Positions 37,891-45,200 of a stretch of DNA of 64,000 nucleotides are shown piece after piece (the first letter of the stretch is position 1; every line of letters starts with the position of its first letter). The notes beneath the pieces were generated by a model that made no database searches, was not told the DNA's origin, and worked only from the letters and a program-made list of their open reading frames with translations. Source of the DNA: SZAS-79 sp965279075 (GTDB taxonomy: Bacteria > Pseudomonadota > Gammaproteobacteria > Burkholderiales > SG8-39); the NCBI GenBank assembly GCA_965279075.1, contig CBDIHI010000012.1, positions 124,001 to 188,000 of the forward strand, given 5' to 3'. A program made the position numbers and the translations under genes.

Positions 37891-38931
37891 TCAGTCCTCC
37901 TCCTCTTCGATCACACGGCTCGTGAGCGAGCGCCACAGCAGCACCGGGATGATCAGCGTGAAGACGATGACTTCCTTGAACGCGCTGGCCCAGAACGAGG
38001 AGAAGGACTCGAGCAGGCCGACCAGCAACGCGCCTGCCGCCGCGATCGGGTAGGACACGAGGCTGCCGATGATGGCGGCGACGAAGGCCTTCAGCCCGAT
38101 CAGGAACCCGGTGTCGTAATAGATGGTGGTGATGGGCGAGATCAGCATGCCGGACACCACGCCCATCAGCGCGGCGAGGCCGAACGAGAGTTTCCCGGCG
38201 AAGGTCGCGCTGATGCCGACCAGCCGCGCACCGACGCGGTTGACCGCGGTGGCGCGCAGTGCCTTGCCGTAGACGGTGTGCTCGAAAAACGCGTACAGCG
38301 CGGCGATGATGACGAGGCTCGCGCCGAGCACCCACAGGCTCTGCGCCGACACGGTCATCGCGCCGAGGTTGAACTGCGCGTCGACGATCGGCGTGGTGCG
38401 CGAGCCCTCGGCACCGAAGAACACCAGGCCGAGCCCCACGTAGACGAAATGCACCGCCACCGAGACGATCAGCAGGGACAGGATCGAGGCGTTCGCGATC
38501 GGCTGGTAGGCGAGGCGATACGTCATCGGCCCGAGCGGGACCACCAGCCCCAGCGTGAGCAGCATCTGCGCCCAGAGCGGCGGCTTCTGCGGGGCGAGGA
38601 AGAAGGCGGCCGCCACGACCGCGCAGGGCAGCACGACGTTCCAGCCTAGCGTGCGCACTGCCATTCGCCGCGAGCGGGATTGCATCGCGGACCACAGGTC
38701 CACCAGCGCCACGGCGCCGCCCACGATCAGCAGCAGCCACGCGGTGGCCGGGACCTTGCCCAGCTGCAGGCTCGCGAGCGACAGCGCGCCGAAGGCCACC
38801 AGCTCGCCCTGCGGGATGAAGATCACCCGCGTGACGGCGTAGACGAGCACCAGCGCGAGGGCGACCAGCGCGTAGATCGCGCCGTTGACGACCCCGTCCT
38901 GCGCGAGGATGAGCGCGATGTCGGCGTTCAT
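37891..38931 (-). CDS. branched-chain-type ABC permease LivH (second importer)
   Basis: 346-aa inner-membrane permease, longer than typical LivH (about 290 aa) because of extra residues between the first spans (about 82-115). Family strings are GAIYALVALALVLVYAVTRVIFIPQGELVAFGA near the N-terminus and GLKAFVAAIIGSL. The C-terminus is unusually acidic (RVIEEEED). It lies 1 nt before the LivM-LivG gene and 34 nt after the binding-protein gene. Confidence 0.92.
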   Translation of the reverse strand: MNADIALILAQDGVVNGAIYALVALALVLVYAVTRVIFIPQGELVAFGALSLASLQLGKVPATAWLLLIVGGAVALVDLWSAMQSRSRRMAVRTLGWNVVLPCAVVAAAFFLAPQKPPLWAQMLLTLGLVVPLGPMTYRLAYQPIANASILSLLIVSVAVHFVYVGLGLVFFGAEGSRTTPIVDAQFNLGAMTVSAQSLWVLGASLVIIAALYAFFEHTVYGKALRATAVNRVGARLVGISATFAGKLSFGLAALMGVVSGMLISPITTIYYDTGFLIGLKAFVAAIIGSLVSYPIAAAGALLVGLLESFSSFWASAFKEVIVFTLIIPVLLWRSLTSRVIEEEED

Positions 38932-38965
38932 CCCCGTCCCGCAGGATCAGCCGGGGGGCGGCGGG

Positions 38966-40108
38966 TTACTTCGCGTACGCCCACTTGCCGCCGGTGATGG
39001 TGACGATCACCGGGGCATCGGCCGCGTAGCCGTTGTGGTCGGCCGCCGACATGTTGATCGTGCCGTGCGTCGAGGGCAGGCCCTTGACGCCCTCGATCGC
39101 GTCGCGCAGCGCGACGCGGAACTCGACGGTGCCCGGCTTTCCCTTCTTCAGCGCCACCGGGATCGCCTGCTCGAGGATCAGCATCGCGTCCCAGGCGTTC
39201 GCGCCGAACGTGGTCAGCGTGCCAGCGCCGAACTTGCCTTCGTACTTGCGCTTGTATTCCAGCGCGGGCTTCTTGGCGGGGTTGCCGTCGGGCAACTCGT
39301 CGACCACGATCACCGGGCCGGAGGGCAGCAGCGTGCCCTCGACGTTCTTGCCGCCCACGCGCAGGAAGTCGTTATTGATCACGCCCGCGGTCTGGTAGAT
39401 CTTGCCCTTGTAGCCGCGCTCGACCAGCGTGGCCTGCGGCAGGACGGCCGGGGTGCCCGCGCCCACGATCAGCACGGCGGGCGGGTTGGTCGCCATGATC
39501 TTCAGGATCTGCGCGGTGACGCTGGTGTCCTTCGGGCTGTAGGTCTCGCTCGCAAGGATCTTCACGCCGTGCTTTTCGCTGGATTTTTTAAGCTCCTGCA
39601 GCCAGCTCTCGCCGTAGGCCTCGTTGAAGCCGATGTGGCCGATCGCCTTGATGCCGTTCTTCACCATGTGGAGGACGCTCGCCTCCGCGACGCTCGTATC
39701 GTTGTAGGGCGTCTTGAAGACCCAGCGTTTCTGGTCGTCCATCGGCTGGACGAGCCGGATCGCAGCGCCCAACGCGATCATCGGCGTCTGCGACTTGGCC
39801 GCGACCTCGATCACGGCCAGCGCGGTCGGGGACGTCGACGGCCCGATCAGCGCATCGACCTTGTCCTCGGAGGTCAGCTTCTCGAAGTTCTTGCGCGCCG
39901 TCGTCGTGTCGGAGGCGTCGTCAAGGACGACGTATTCCACCTTAAGTCCTGCGACGGTCGACGGGTAAAGCGTCGCAGTGTTTTTCGACGGGATGCCGAG
40001 CGAAGCGGCGGGGCCCGTGGCGGCGAGGGACATGCCGATCTTGATCTGTGCGTTTGCCGAGAAGGCCGCGGCGACGAGCGCCAGGCCGGCGATGAGTCTG
40101 AGTTTCAT
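38966..40108 (-). CDS. ABC transporter substrate-binding protein, LivK/Peripla_BP_6 type (second importer)
   Basis: 380-aa periplasmic protein with a signal peptide (MKLRLIAGLALVAAAFSANAQ) and the family start IKIGMSLAATGPAASLG. Related receptors bind branched-chain amino acids or aromatic acids such as benzoate and 4-hydroxybenzoate derivatives. Its place between the NicX-like gene (46 nt upstream) and the permease genes suggests a heteroaromatic acid as ligand. Confidence 0.93.
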   Translation of the reverse strand: MKLRLIAGLALVAAAFSANAQIKIGMSLAATGPAASLGIPSKNTATLYPSTVAGLKVEYVVLDDASDTTTARKNFEKLTSEDKVDALIGPSTSPTALAVIEVAAKSQTPMIALGAAIRLVQPMDDQKRWVFKTPYNDTSVAEASVLHMVKNGIKAIGHIGFNEAYGESWLQELKKSSEKHGVKILASETYSPKDTSVTAQILKIMATNPPAVLIVGAGTPAVLPQATLVERGYKGKIYQTAGVINNDFLRVGGKNVEGTLLPSGPVIVVDELPDGNPAKKPALEYKRKYEGKFGAGTLTTFGANAWDAMLILEQAIPVALKKGKPGTVEFRVALRDAIEGVKGLPSTHGTINMSAADHNGYAADAPVIVTITGGKWAYAK

Positions 40109-40154
40109 GGTTTCCTGCCTCCGTGGATCGGTTTTGGTGCGGGGTTGTGCAGCT

Positions 40155-41207
40155 TCATGCGGTGACGCGCTGGTCGGCGGCGACCACGTCGCCGTCGACC
40201 GTGATGGGTTCGCCGTCGAGGCTCACGGAGCAGCCCGACATCGGGATATCGACGTGGCACGGGGATGCGTTCGAGCCGCCGGCCTCGGAATTCGGCCCGG
40301 TGGAAAAGAGGAAGTTGCCGTAGAACGCGCGCGCATCCATGCCGAGCGACTGCGCCTTGTCGCGCATGCCGAGGCCCGTCCACTTGGCCTTGGGCTGCAG
40401 GCCCCAGCCGAGGTGCGAGACGCCGTAGGCGCCGGGATCGCGATAGGACTCGATGTGCTTCCTGAGGAACTTCGCCTCGAAGCCGCCCGTGATCGACTGG
40501 ATGAAACCGTCCTTGATCTCGAGCGTGATGGGCGAGGACACGTACATCTTGAAGGGGAACATCATGTCGCCTTCGTCGACCACGACGCGGCCGTTGGCGC
40601 TCCCTTCGGTCGGCCAGGTGGAGACGAAGCCGCTCGGCCAGTGGTCCCAGTGGCCGGCCTCGTCGGCATAGCCGTACTCGGGCAGCGGCTGGAACTGGCC
40701 GAGGCCCACGCTGAGGTCGGTGCCGGCTTTCGAGGTAATCCGCATGGTTTTCGCCGCGCGCAGGCGCGCGTCGCCGGCCATCACGCGGCGCTTGTCGTCG
40801 GCGACCGGCACCATCTGCGCGAGGATCTCGGGCGGCTCCACGACCATCAGCATGCGCGTGCCGGCCGCGAGGATCTCGAGCTGCTCGGGCGAATGCAGGA
40901 GGCCCATCAGGTCGAGGATCATGTCGGCCTGCTTCAGCACCTCGGTCGCCAGCTTGTTGCCGGTGAGCGGCGTCACGCCGAGGAAGGCCGTGCGCTCGCC
41001 GCCGGCCGGGCCGCGCGGCGGCCTGGGCGGCAGGTCCATGCGGAACACCTGCGCGCCCATTGCAAGGGTGGAGCGCATCGCCGCCTCGATGTTCTGGGGG
41101 TGGCTGGTTTCGCCGGTCAGGACGACGATGTTCTCGCCGGCCCTCACCTTGCACAGGCCGAGCACCTCTTTCCAGGTCTCGATGCGGAAATCGTCGCTAA
41201 CCGGCAT
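40155..41207 (-). CDS. nicX: 2,5-dihydroxypyridine 5,6-dioxygenase (NicX-like)
   Basis: 350-aa Fe(II) dioxygenase that opens the ring of 2,5-dihydroxypyridine to N-formylmaleamate. The protein aligns over its whole length, from memory, with Pseudomonas putida NicX, with shared strings LLHSPEQ, VEPPE, YADE-G-WDHWPSGF, HIGWGLQP-like SHLGWGLQP and DARAFYGNFLFSTGPN. The three iron ligands known for NicX (H265, H318, D320) fall at exactly the same numbers here (SHLGW and PCHVDIP). Start ATG 41207, 12 nt after the NicF-like gene. It marks the operon as a pyridine-ring pathway. Confidence 0.9.
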   Translation of the reverse strand: MPVSDDFRIETWKEVLGLCKVRAGENIVVLTGETSHPQNIEAAMRSTLAMGAQVFRMDLPPRPPRGPAGGERTAFLGVTPLTGNKLATEVLKQADMILDLMGLLHSPEQLEILAAGTRMLMVVEPPEILAQMVPVADDKRRVMAGDARLRAAKTMRITSKAGTDLSVGLGQFQPLPEYGYADEAGHWDHWPSGFVSTWPTEGSANGRVVVDEGDMMFPFKMYVSSPITLEIKDGFIQSITGGFEAKFLRKHIESYRDPGAYGVSHLGWGLQPKAKWTGLGMRDKAQSLGMDARAFYGNFLFSTGPNSEAGGSNASPCHVDIPMSGCSVSLDGEPITVDGDVVAADQRVTA

Positions 41208-41219
41208 GGTGCGTCGTCC

Positions 41220-41852
41220 TCATGCGGCGGCCATCAGTTTGTCCAGTTGCGCGAAGACTTCGGCGCGCGTCATCACGTCCGCGTACTTCTTGCCGAGGTC
41301 GAAGAGGCTCGCCTTGTGCGGTCCCTCGGCGCGGTCGCCCACGCAGTCCGATACCACCATGGGACGGAAGCCGTGGCACATTGCGTCGAGCGTGCTGGCG
41401 CGGACACATCCGCTGGTCGTGCAGCCGGCGATGACCAGCGTGTCGACGCCTTTGGCCATCAGCATGCCCGCGAGGTCGGTGCCGAAGAACGCCGAGGGCA
41501 GGCGTTTCCTGATCACGATCTCGCCCCGGGCCGGCATGAGTTCGGGCACGAAGTCGCTGGCCGGGTTGCTGTCGGTCAGCGTGAGCAGCCGCGGCACTTT
41601 CAGGCAGTGCACGTTGGTGTCGCTGCCGTCCTCCGCGTAGACGATCCTGGTATGCGCCACCGGCAGGCCGAGGCTGCGCGCCCTGGCCAGCAAGGGTACG
41701 GTGTTACGCACCGCTTCGGAGATGTTGCCGCCCCCGAAAGAGGCGGGATCGTTGAATCCGACGGTGAAATCGACGATCAGCAGGCCCGGCCGGGCGCCAA
41801 AGCCCATCAGCTTGCCGAAGTGCTGGCTGTCGAAGATCGAGGGTTCGGACAT
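41220..41852 (-). CDS. nicF: maleamate amidohydrolase (NicF-like cysteine hydrolase)
   Basis: 210-aa isochorismatase-fold amidase that would convert maleamate to maleate and ammonia. The catalytic triad fits D28 (LIVDFTVGF), K116 (IVIRKRLPSAFF) and C149 (AGCTTSGCVRAS). The sequence resembles P. putida NicF in S-A-F-F, GCSTSGC-like motif, DAMCHGFRPMVVSDCVGDR and the tail LFDLGKKYADV. It is the first gene of the minus-strand operon, with operator-like sites 30-110 bp upstream. N-carbamoylsarcosine amidohydrolase-type activity is the main alternative. Confidence 0.85.
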   Translation of the reverse strand: MSEPSIFDSQHFGKLMGFGARPGLLIVDFTVGFNDPASFGGGNISEAVRNTVPLLARARSLGLPVAHTRIVYAEDGSDTNVHCLKVPRLLTLTDSNPASDFVPELMPARGEIVIRKRLPSAFFGTDLAGMLMAKGVDTLVIAGCTTSGCVRASTLDAMCHGFRPMVVSDCVGDRAEGPHKASLFDLGKKYADVMTRAEVFAQLDKLMAAA

Positions 41853-41882
41853 TACTCGGTTCCGGTCAGGGATATCGGGGCG

Positions 41883-41896
41883 TGTGTATGCATAAA
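41883..41896. promoter_or_regulatory. GntR operator candidate C
   Basis: TGTATGCATA (41885-41894) contains the 8-bp palindrome TATGCATA. Read on the minus strand, TTTATGCATACAC matches site B (TATATGTATACAC) at 11 of 13 positions. It lies about 33 nt upstream of the NicF-like start, a position suited to repression. Confidence 0.55.
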
Positions 41897-41946
41897 TCAG
41901 GCCAGAGACGGAAAATAGCGCAAATTGGGCTTACCGGCCTGCGATA

Positions 41947-41960
41947 GGTATACATATAAT
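41947..41960. promoter_or_regulatory. GntR operator candidate D overlapping a -10 box
   Basis: The minus strand reads TTATATGTATAC (41948-41959), identical over 12 bases to site B at 45073-45084. On the plus strand the perfect -10 box TATAAT is at 41955-41960, with TTACCG at 41931-41936 (18-bp spacer) as a possible -35. An operator on the -10 box of the GntR gene would mean autorepression. Confidence 0.6.
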
Positions 41961-41997
41961 AAAAAACAGTGTCAAACAATGTTCATTCCAACTTTTC

Positions 41998-42792
41998 ATG
42001 AGCGGAACCCCCATGGCTGACCCGGCGGAGACGAAGGACCCCCACGCCACCGAACCCGGGGGCGCTTCGCGTTCCGAATCGGTGGTCGTCGAGCTGCGCG
42101 ACATGATCATGCGCGGCGAATTCGCTGCCGGCTTCCACCTGCAGGAAGTGCCGCTGGCCGAGCGTATGGGAGTCTCCCGCACGCCGATCCGCGAGGCGCT
42201 CAACATGCTCGCCAAGGAGGGGTTGCTCGAGCCCGGGCCGAAGCGCGGCTACAAGATCCGTACGTTCACGATCGAGGAGATCGTCGAGGCCTACGAGGTG
42301 CGCGCGACGCTCGAGGGCATGGCATGCCGCCTGATCGCCGAGACGGGCCTCGCCGCAGACGTTGCGGGGAAACTCGAGGATTGCCTCGCGTTCGGGGACG
42401 GGCTGCTCGCGCGCGGCATGTTCACTTCCGCCGAGCACGACCCCTGGCTGGAGATGAACAACACCATCCACACGCTGCTCGTGAACGCCTCGCGTAACGC
42501 GATGCTGGCGCAGTGCGTGGAACAGACCCAGCGCGTGCCGCTCGCCAGCGCCCGGCACGTGCACTGGTACCGCTTCGACAAGGAGAACTACGAGCTCGCC
42601 CGCAGCGCGCACCGCGACCACCACGGCATCGTCGACGCGATCCTCCGGCGCCAGGCCGGCCGTGCCGAGGCGCGCATGCGCGAGCACATCCATTTCTCGC
42701 AGGAACTGGTGCGCGAGCATTTCAAGAACCAGACCGTGGGTTTCGACACCGTGGTGCCGATCGCCGCACGCCCGGCGAAAGCGCAAAAGTGA
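41998..42792 (+). CDS. GntR-family regulator (FCD/FadR type)
   Basis: 264-aa regulator. The winged helix is VVELRDMIMRGEFAAGFHLQEVPLAERMGVSRTPIREALNMLAKEGLL near residues 29-76; the C-terminal FCD domain (about 95-235) has the ligand/metal residues typical of the family (DPWLEMNNTIH and H-x3-H in RSAHRDHHGI). FCD regulators respond to carboxylates and bind short palindromes such as those on both sides of this gene. ATG 41998 has no good ribosome site and ATG 42013 is possible. It is divergent from the NicF/NicX operon. Confidence 0.93.
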   Translation: MSGTPMADPAETKDPHATEPGGASRSESVVVELRDMIMRGEFAAGFHLQEVPLAERMGVSRTPIREALNMLAKEGLLEPGPKRGYKIRTFTIEEIVEAYEVRATLEGMACRLIAETGLAADVAGKLEDCLAFGDGLLARGMFTSAEHDPWLEMNNTIHTLLVNASRNAMLAQCVEQTQRVPLASARHVHWYRFDKENYELARSAHRDHHGIVDAILRRQAGRAEARMREHIHFSQELVREHFKNQTVGFDTVVPIAARPAKAQK

Positions 42793-43814
42793 GCGCGCCC
42801 GCCCCCGAGTTCGAGACTTTCGCGCTCGGCGACTTTCCCCTGGCGAAGGGGGGCGCGATTCCCGCTGCGTTCCTTGCCTACAAGACGTACGGCACGCTCT
42901 CGCCGGCGCGCGACAACGCGATCCTGTTTCCGACCTGGTTCTCATCGACCCACCGCAACAACGAGTGGCTGATCGGCCCGGGTCGCGCGCTGGATCCCGC
43001 GCGGCATTTCATCATCAGCGCGAACCTGTTCGGTAACGGCCTGTCGTCCTCGCCGAGCAACACGGCGCCGCCCCGCGACCGCATGCGCTTCCCGCTGGTG
43101 ACCGTGCTCGACAACGTGCGCGCGCAGCACCGGCTCGTCACGGAGCGCTTCGGGATCGACCGGCTGCAGCTCGTGATCGGGCGCTCGATGGGCGCACAGA
43201 CCGCGTTCCAGTGGGGCAGCTGGCACCCTGATATGGTGGCTCGCCTGTTGCCGCTGTGCGGCTCGGCCACGACGACCGCGCACAACCAGGTGTTCCTCGA
43301 AAGCGTGCGGGCTACGCTCACCGCCGATGCGGCGTGGGCCGGCGGGGAGTATTCGAGCCCGCCGGAGAAGGGGATCGTCGCGGTCGGCCGCCTGTACGCG
43401 AGTTGGGCAATGTCGCAGGGGTTCTACCGCGAGGGCCTGCACTGGCGCGAAGGCGACCGAACGCTGCAGGAGTACCTGGAAAAACGCTGGGACCGGAATT
43501 TCTTCCGTTCGGACGCCAACGACCTGCTCGCCATGCTCGCCACCTGGCAGGCGACCGACATTGCGGACAACGAGCGCTTCAAGGGCGACTGGACCGGGGC
43601 GCTGGCCGCGATCCGCTGCCCGGCGATCGTGATGCCGAGCCGCACCGACCTGTATTTCCCGCCCGAGGACAGCGCGGCGGCCCTGAAGCACATGCCGCGC
43701 GCGGAACTGCGCGTGATCGAGTCGCTGTGGGGTCATCGCGCGGGCTCGCCGAACTCGGATGCGAAAGACATCGCTTTCATCGAGCAGGCGATCCGCGACC
43801 TGCTCTCCATGTAA
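42789..43814 (+). CDS. alpha/beta hydrolase, MetX/homoserine acetyltransferase-like
   Basis: 341-aa alpha/beta-fold protein starting at GTG 42789, overlapping the GntR stop by 4 nt. The triad is S133 (VIGRSMGAQ), D287 (PSRTDLYFP) and H316 (LWGHRAGSP). MetX-type enzymes share the architecture, but no other methionine gene is near. In P. putida the step between NicX and NicF (N-formylmaleamate deformylase, NicD) is done by an alpha/beta hydrolase and no other candidate lies in this pathway region. Deformylase function is therefore a context-based guess. Confidence 0.85.
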   Translation: MSAPAPEFETFALGDFPLAKGGAIPAAFLAYKTYGTLSPARDNAILFPTWFSSTHRNNEWLIGPGRALDPARHFIISANLFGNGLSSSPSNTAPPRDRMRFPLVTVLDNVRAQHRLVTERFGIDRLQLVIGRSMGAQTAFQWGSWHPDMVARLLPLCGSATTTAHNQVFLESVRATLTADAAWAGGEYSSPPEKGIVAVGRLYASWAMSQGFYREGLHWREGDRTLQEYLEKRWDRNFFRSDANDLLAMLATWQATDIADNERFKGDWTGALAAIRCPAIVMPSRTDLYFPPEDSAAALKHMPRAELRVIESLWGHRAGSPNSDAKDIAFIEQAIRDLLSM

Positions 43815-43823
43815 GCCCGGGAC

Positions 43824-44987
43824 TTACTTGTCGTACAGCTTGCCGTCGCCGATCCCGAGCACACGGTCGGCATCGTAGTTCAGCAGGTTGTGCACGCCGA
43901 GTTCGAGGCGCGATAGGCGGCCCGGCTGGTAGCGCGGCGAGCTTGCCGCGTCGTGCTGCGACTCCATGACCGACAGGTCCTCGTCAATCACTGCCCGCGT
44001 GAACTCGTTGTAGGGCTTCACCCGCTCGCGGAAATCCGGCAGCGAATGCCACTCCTTCGGCCACAGCATGTAGCAGGTGATGCGCACGCGGTCCTTGCCG
44101 ATCGGGTAGAAGATGAACGGGTGCACGTTGTCGCAGCGCGCGAGCATGTGCATGTTCGGCGCGATGTGCGCCGAACACGCGAAGCTTTCCGCCTTGTCGG
44201 CCATCCACGGCATCTTGCCGAAGCGCGTCTGGCCGTCGGCGGTCATGGGCCGTGCGTCGTAGTAGGCGGTAAAGGCCTCGGAGCCCTTGAGGATGCCCGT
44301 GTAGCGGCCCACGCTCAGCGTCGGCCCGATGGTCTTCACGTGCAGCACCGCGCTGTGGTAGTTGTCCATCAGGTTCTCGAGCGGGAATTTCCAGTTGCAG
44401 TCGACTTCCACCTCGATCTTGTCCGCGAGGCGGCATTCCTCCTGCTTCAGGAAGCCGAATTCCTTCTCATACGGCGCGATCCATTCTTCCCAGGGGATCG
44501 GGTTGTCGTTGAACGTGACGAACATCCAGCCGGCCCACTCGCGCAGCGTCACCGTCCTGAGGCGGCAGTCCTTCTTGTCGAATCCGACGGCCTTGTCCAT
44601 CGCCGGCGCGCCGATCAGGCTGCCGTCGAGGTCGTACAGCCAGCCGTGGTACGGGCACATGAATTCCTTGGCGTTGCCCGCGTCCTTGGCCACTGCTACG
44701 CCGCGGTGGGCGCAACGGTTCATGAACGCGTTGAGCTTGCCGGCCCGGTCGCGCGCGACGATGAAAGGCTCGTCGACGATGCGGTAAGTCCTGTAGTCGC
44801 CGGGCTTCTCGATCTCCTCGACGCGGCCGATCGGCAGCCAGTCGCGAAAGAAGATCCGCTCCTTCTCCACCTCGTACATCTCCTGGGAGGTGTAGAAGCG
44901 GCCCGGCAGGTGGCTCGCCTCGTTGAGCGGCTTGCGGGTTTCGGCCACCCCCGAGTCGTCGAGGGACGCGTCGTTGCGTGCGTTCAT
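43824..44987 (-). CDS. Rieske [2Fe-2S] aromatic-ring-type oxygenase, alpha subunit
   Basis: 387-aa oxygenase. The Rieske centre is C92-x-H94 (NRCAHRG) and C111-x2-H114 (CPYHGW). The iron-site region is PLENLMDNYHSAVLHV (N, D, H-x4-H). The length and the start RFYTSQEMYEVEKERIFFRDW fit the class of monooxygenases and ring dioxygenases that includes carnitine/choline-type and salicylate-type enzymes. No beta subunit is present. It converges with the MetX-like gene, and two GntR-type sites lie upstream, tying it to the NicX/NicF regulon. Confidence 0.92.
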   Translation of the reverse strand: MNARNDASLDDSGVAETRKPLNEASHLPGRFYTSQEMYEVEKERIFFRDWLPIGRVEEIEKPGDYRTYRIVDEPFIVARDRAGKLNAFMNRCAHRGVAVAKDAGNAKEFMCPYHGWLYDLDGSLIGAPAMDKAVGFDKKDCRLRTVTLREWAGWMFVTFNDNPIPWEEWIAPYEKEFGFLKQEECRLADKIEVEVDCNWKFPLENLMDNYHSAVLHVKTIGPTLSVGRYTGILKGSEAFTAYYDARPMTADGQTRFGKMPWMADKAESFACSAHIAPNMHMLARCDNVHPFIFYPIGKDRVRITCYMLWPKEWHSLPDFRERVKPYNEFTRAVIDEDLSVMESQHDAASSPRYQPGRLSRLELGVHNLLNYDADRVLGIGDGKLYDK

Positions 44988-45012
44988 GAGCAGATCTCCG
45001 TACGGGAATTCA

Positions 45013-45024
45013 ATATGTATCCAT
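45013..45024. promoter_or_regulatory. GntR operator candidate A
   Basis: AATATGTATCCAT (45012-45024) shares ATATGTAT with sites B and D. It lies about 25 nt upstream of the Rieske gene start (44987) and is the least conserved of the four sites. Confidence 0.45.
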
Positions 45025-45072
45025 GAAAGGCCGGAACTGTCGAAAAATAGCTTGCCTGAGAGGCGTTAAGGC

Positions 45073-45086
45073 TTATATGTATACAC
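45073..45086. promoter_or_regulatory. GntR operator candidate B
   Basis: TTATATGTATACAC contains the perfect 8-bp palindrome TGTATACA (45078-45085). Its first 12 bases recur at site D on the opposite strand. It lies about 90 nt upstream of the Rieske oxygenase start. Confidence 0.6.
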
Positions 45087-45167
45087 GTGTGAGGCAGGCC
45101 TGTAAAGCACCGGCCCGCAGCGCGTTCGCTCCCCGTGCTTGACGCGACCTCGCCCGGCCACCGAGAA

Positions 45168-45183
45168 TTAACGAGTTGGTTAA
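45168..45183. promoter_or_regulatory. inverted repeat TTAAC-N6-GTTAA before the ABC ATPase gene
   Basis: TTAAC and GTTAA form a perfect inverted repeat with a 6-nt spacer, 17 nt before ATG 45201. The layout resembles TTAAC-N6-GTTAC at 20042-20057 in the control region of the SsuA-like and DapA-like genes. The surrounding A/T-rich run (TTAATTAATTT) is unusual in this GC-rich DNA. Confidence 0.45.
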
Positions 45184-45200
45184 TTAATTTCCACCCGAGA

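Noticed and set aside
42789..43814. Homoserine O-acetyltransferase (metX) for methionine synthesis
   Set aside because: The fold and triad fit MetX, but no metW or methionine gene is adjacent and the gene is coupled to the GntR regulator of a catabolic region; the substrate is left open.
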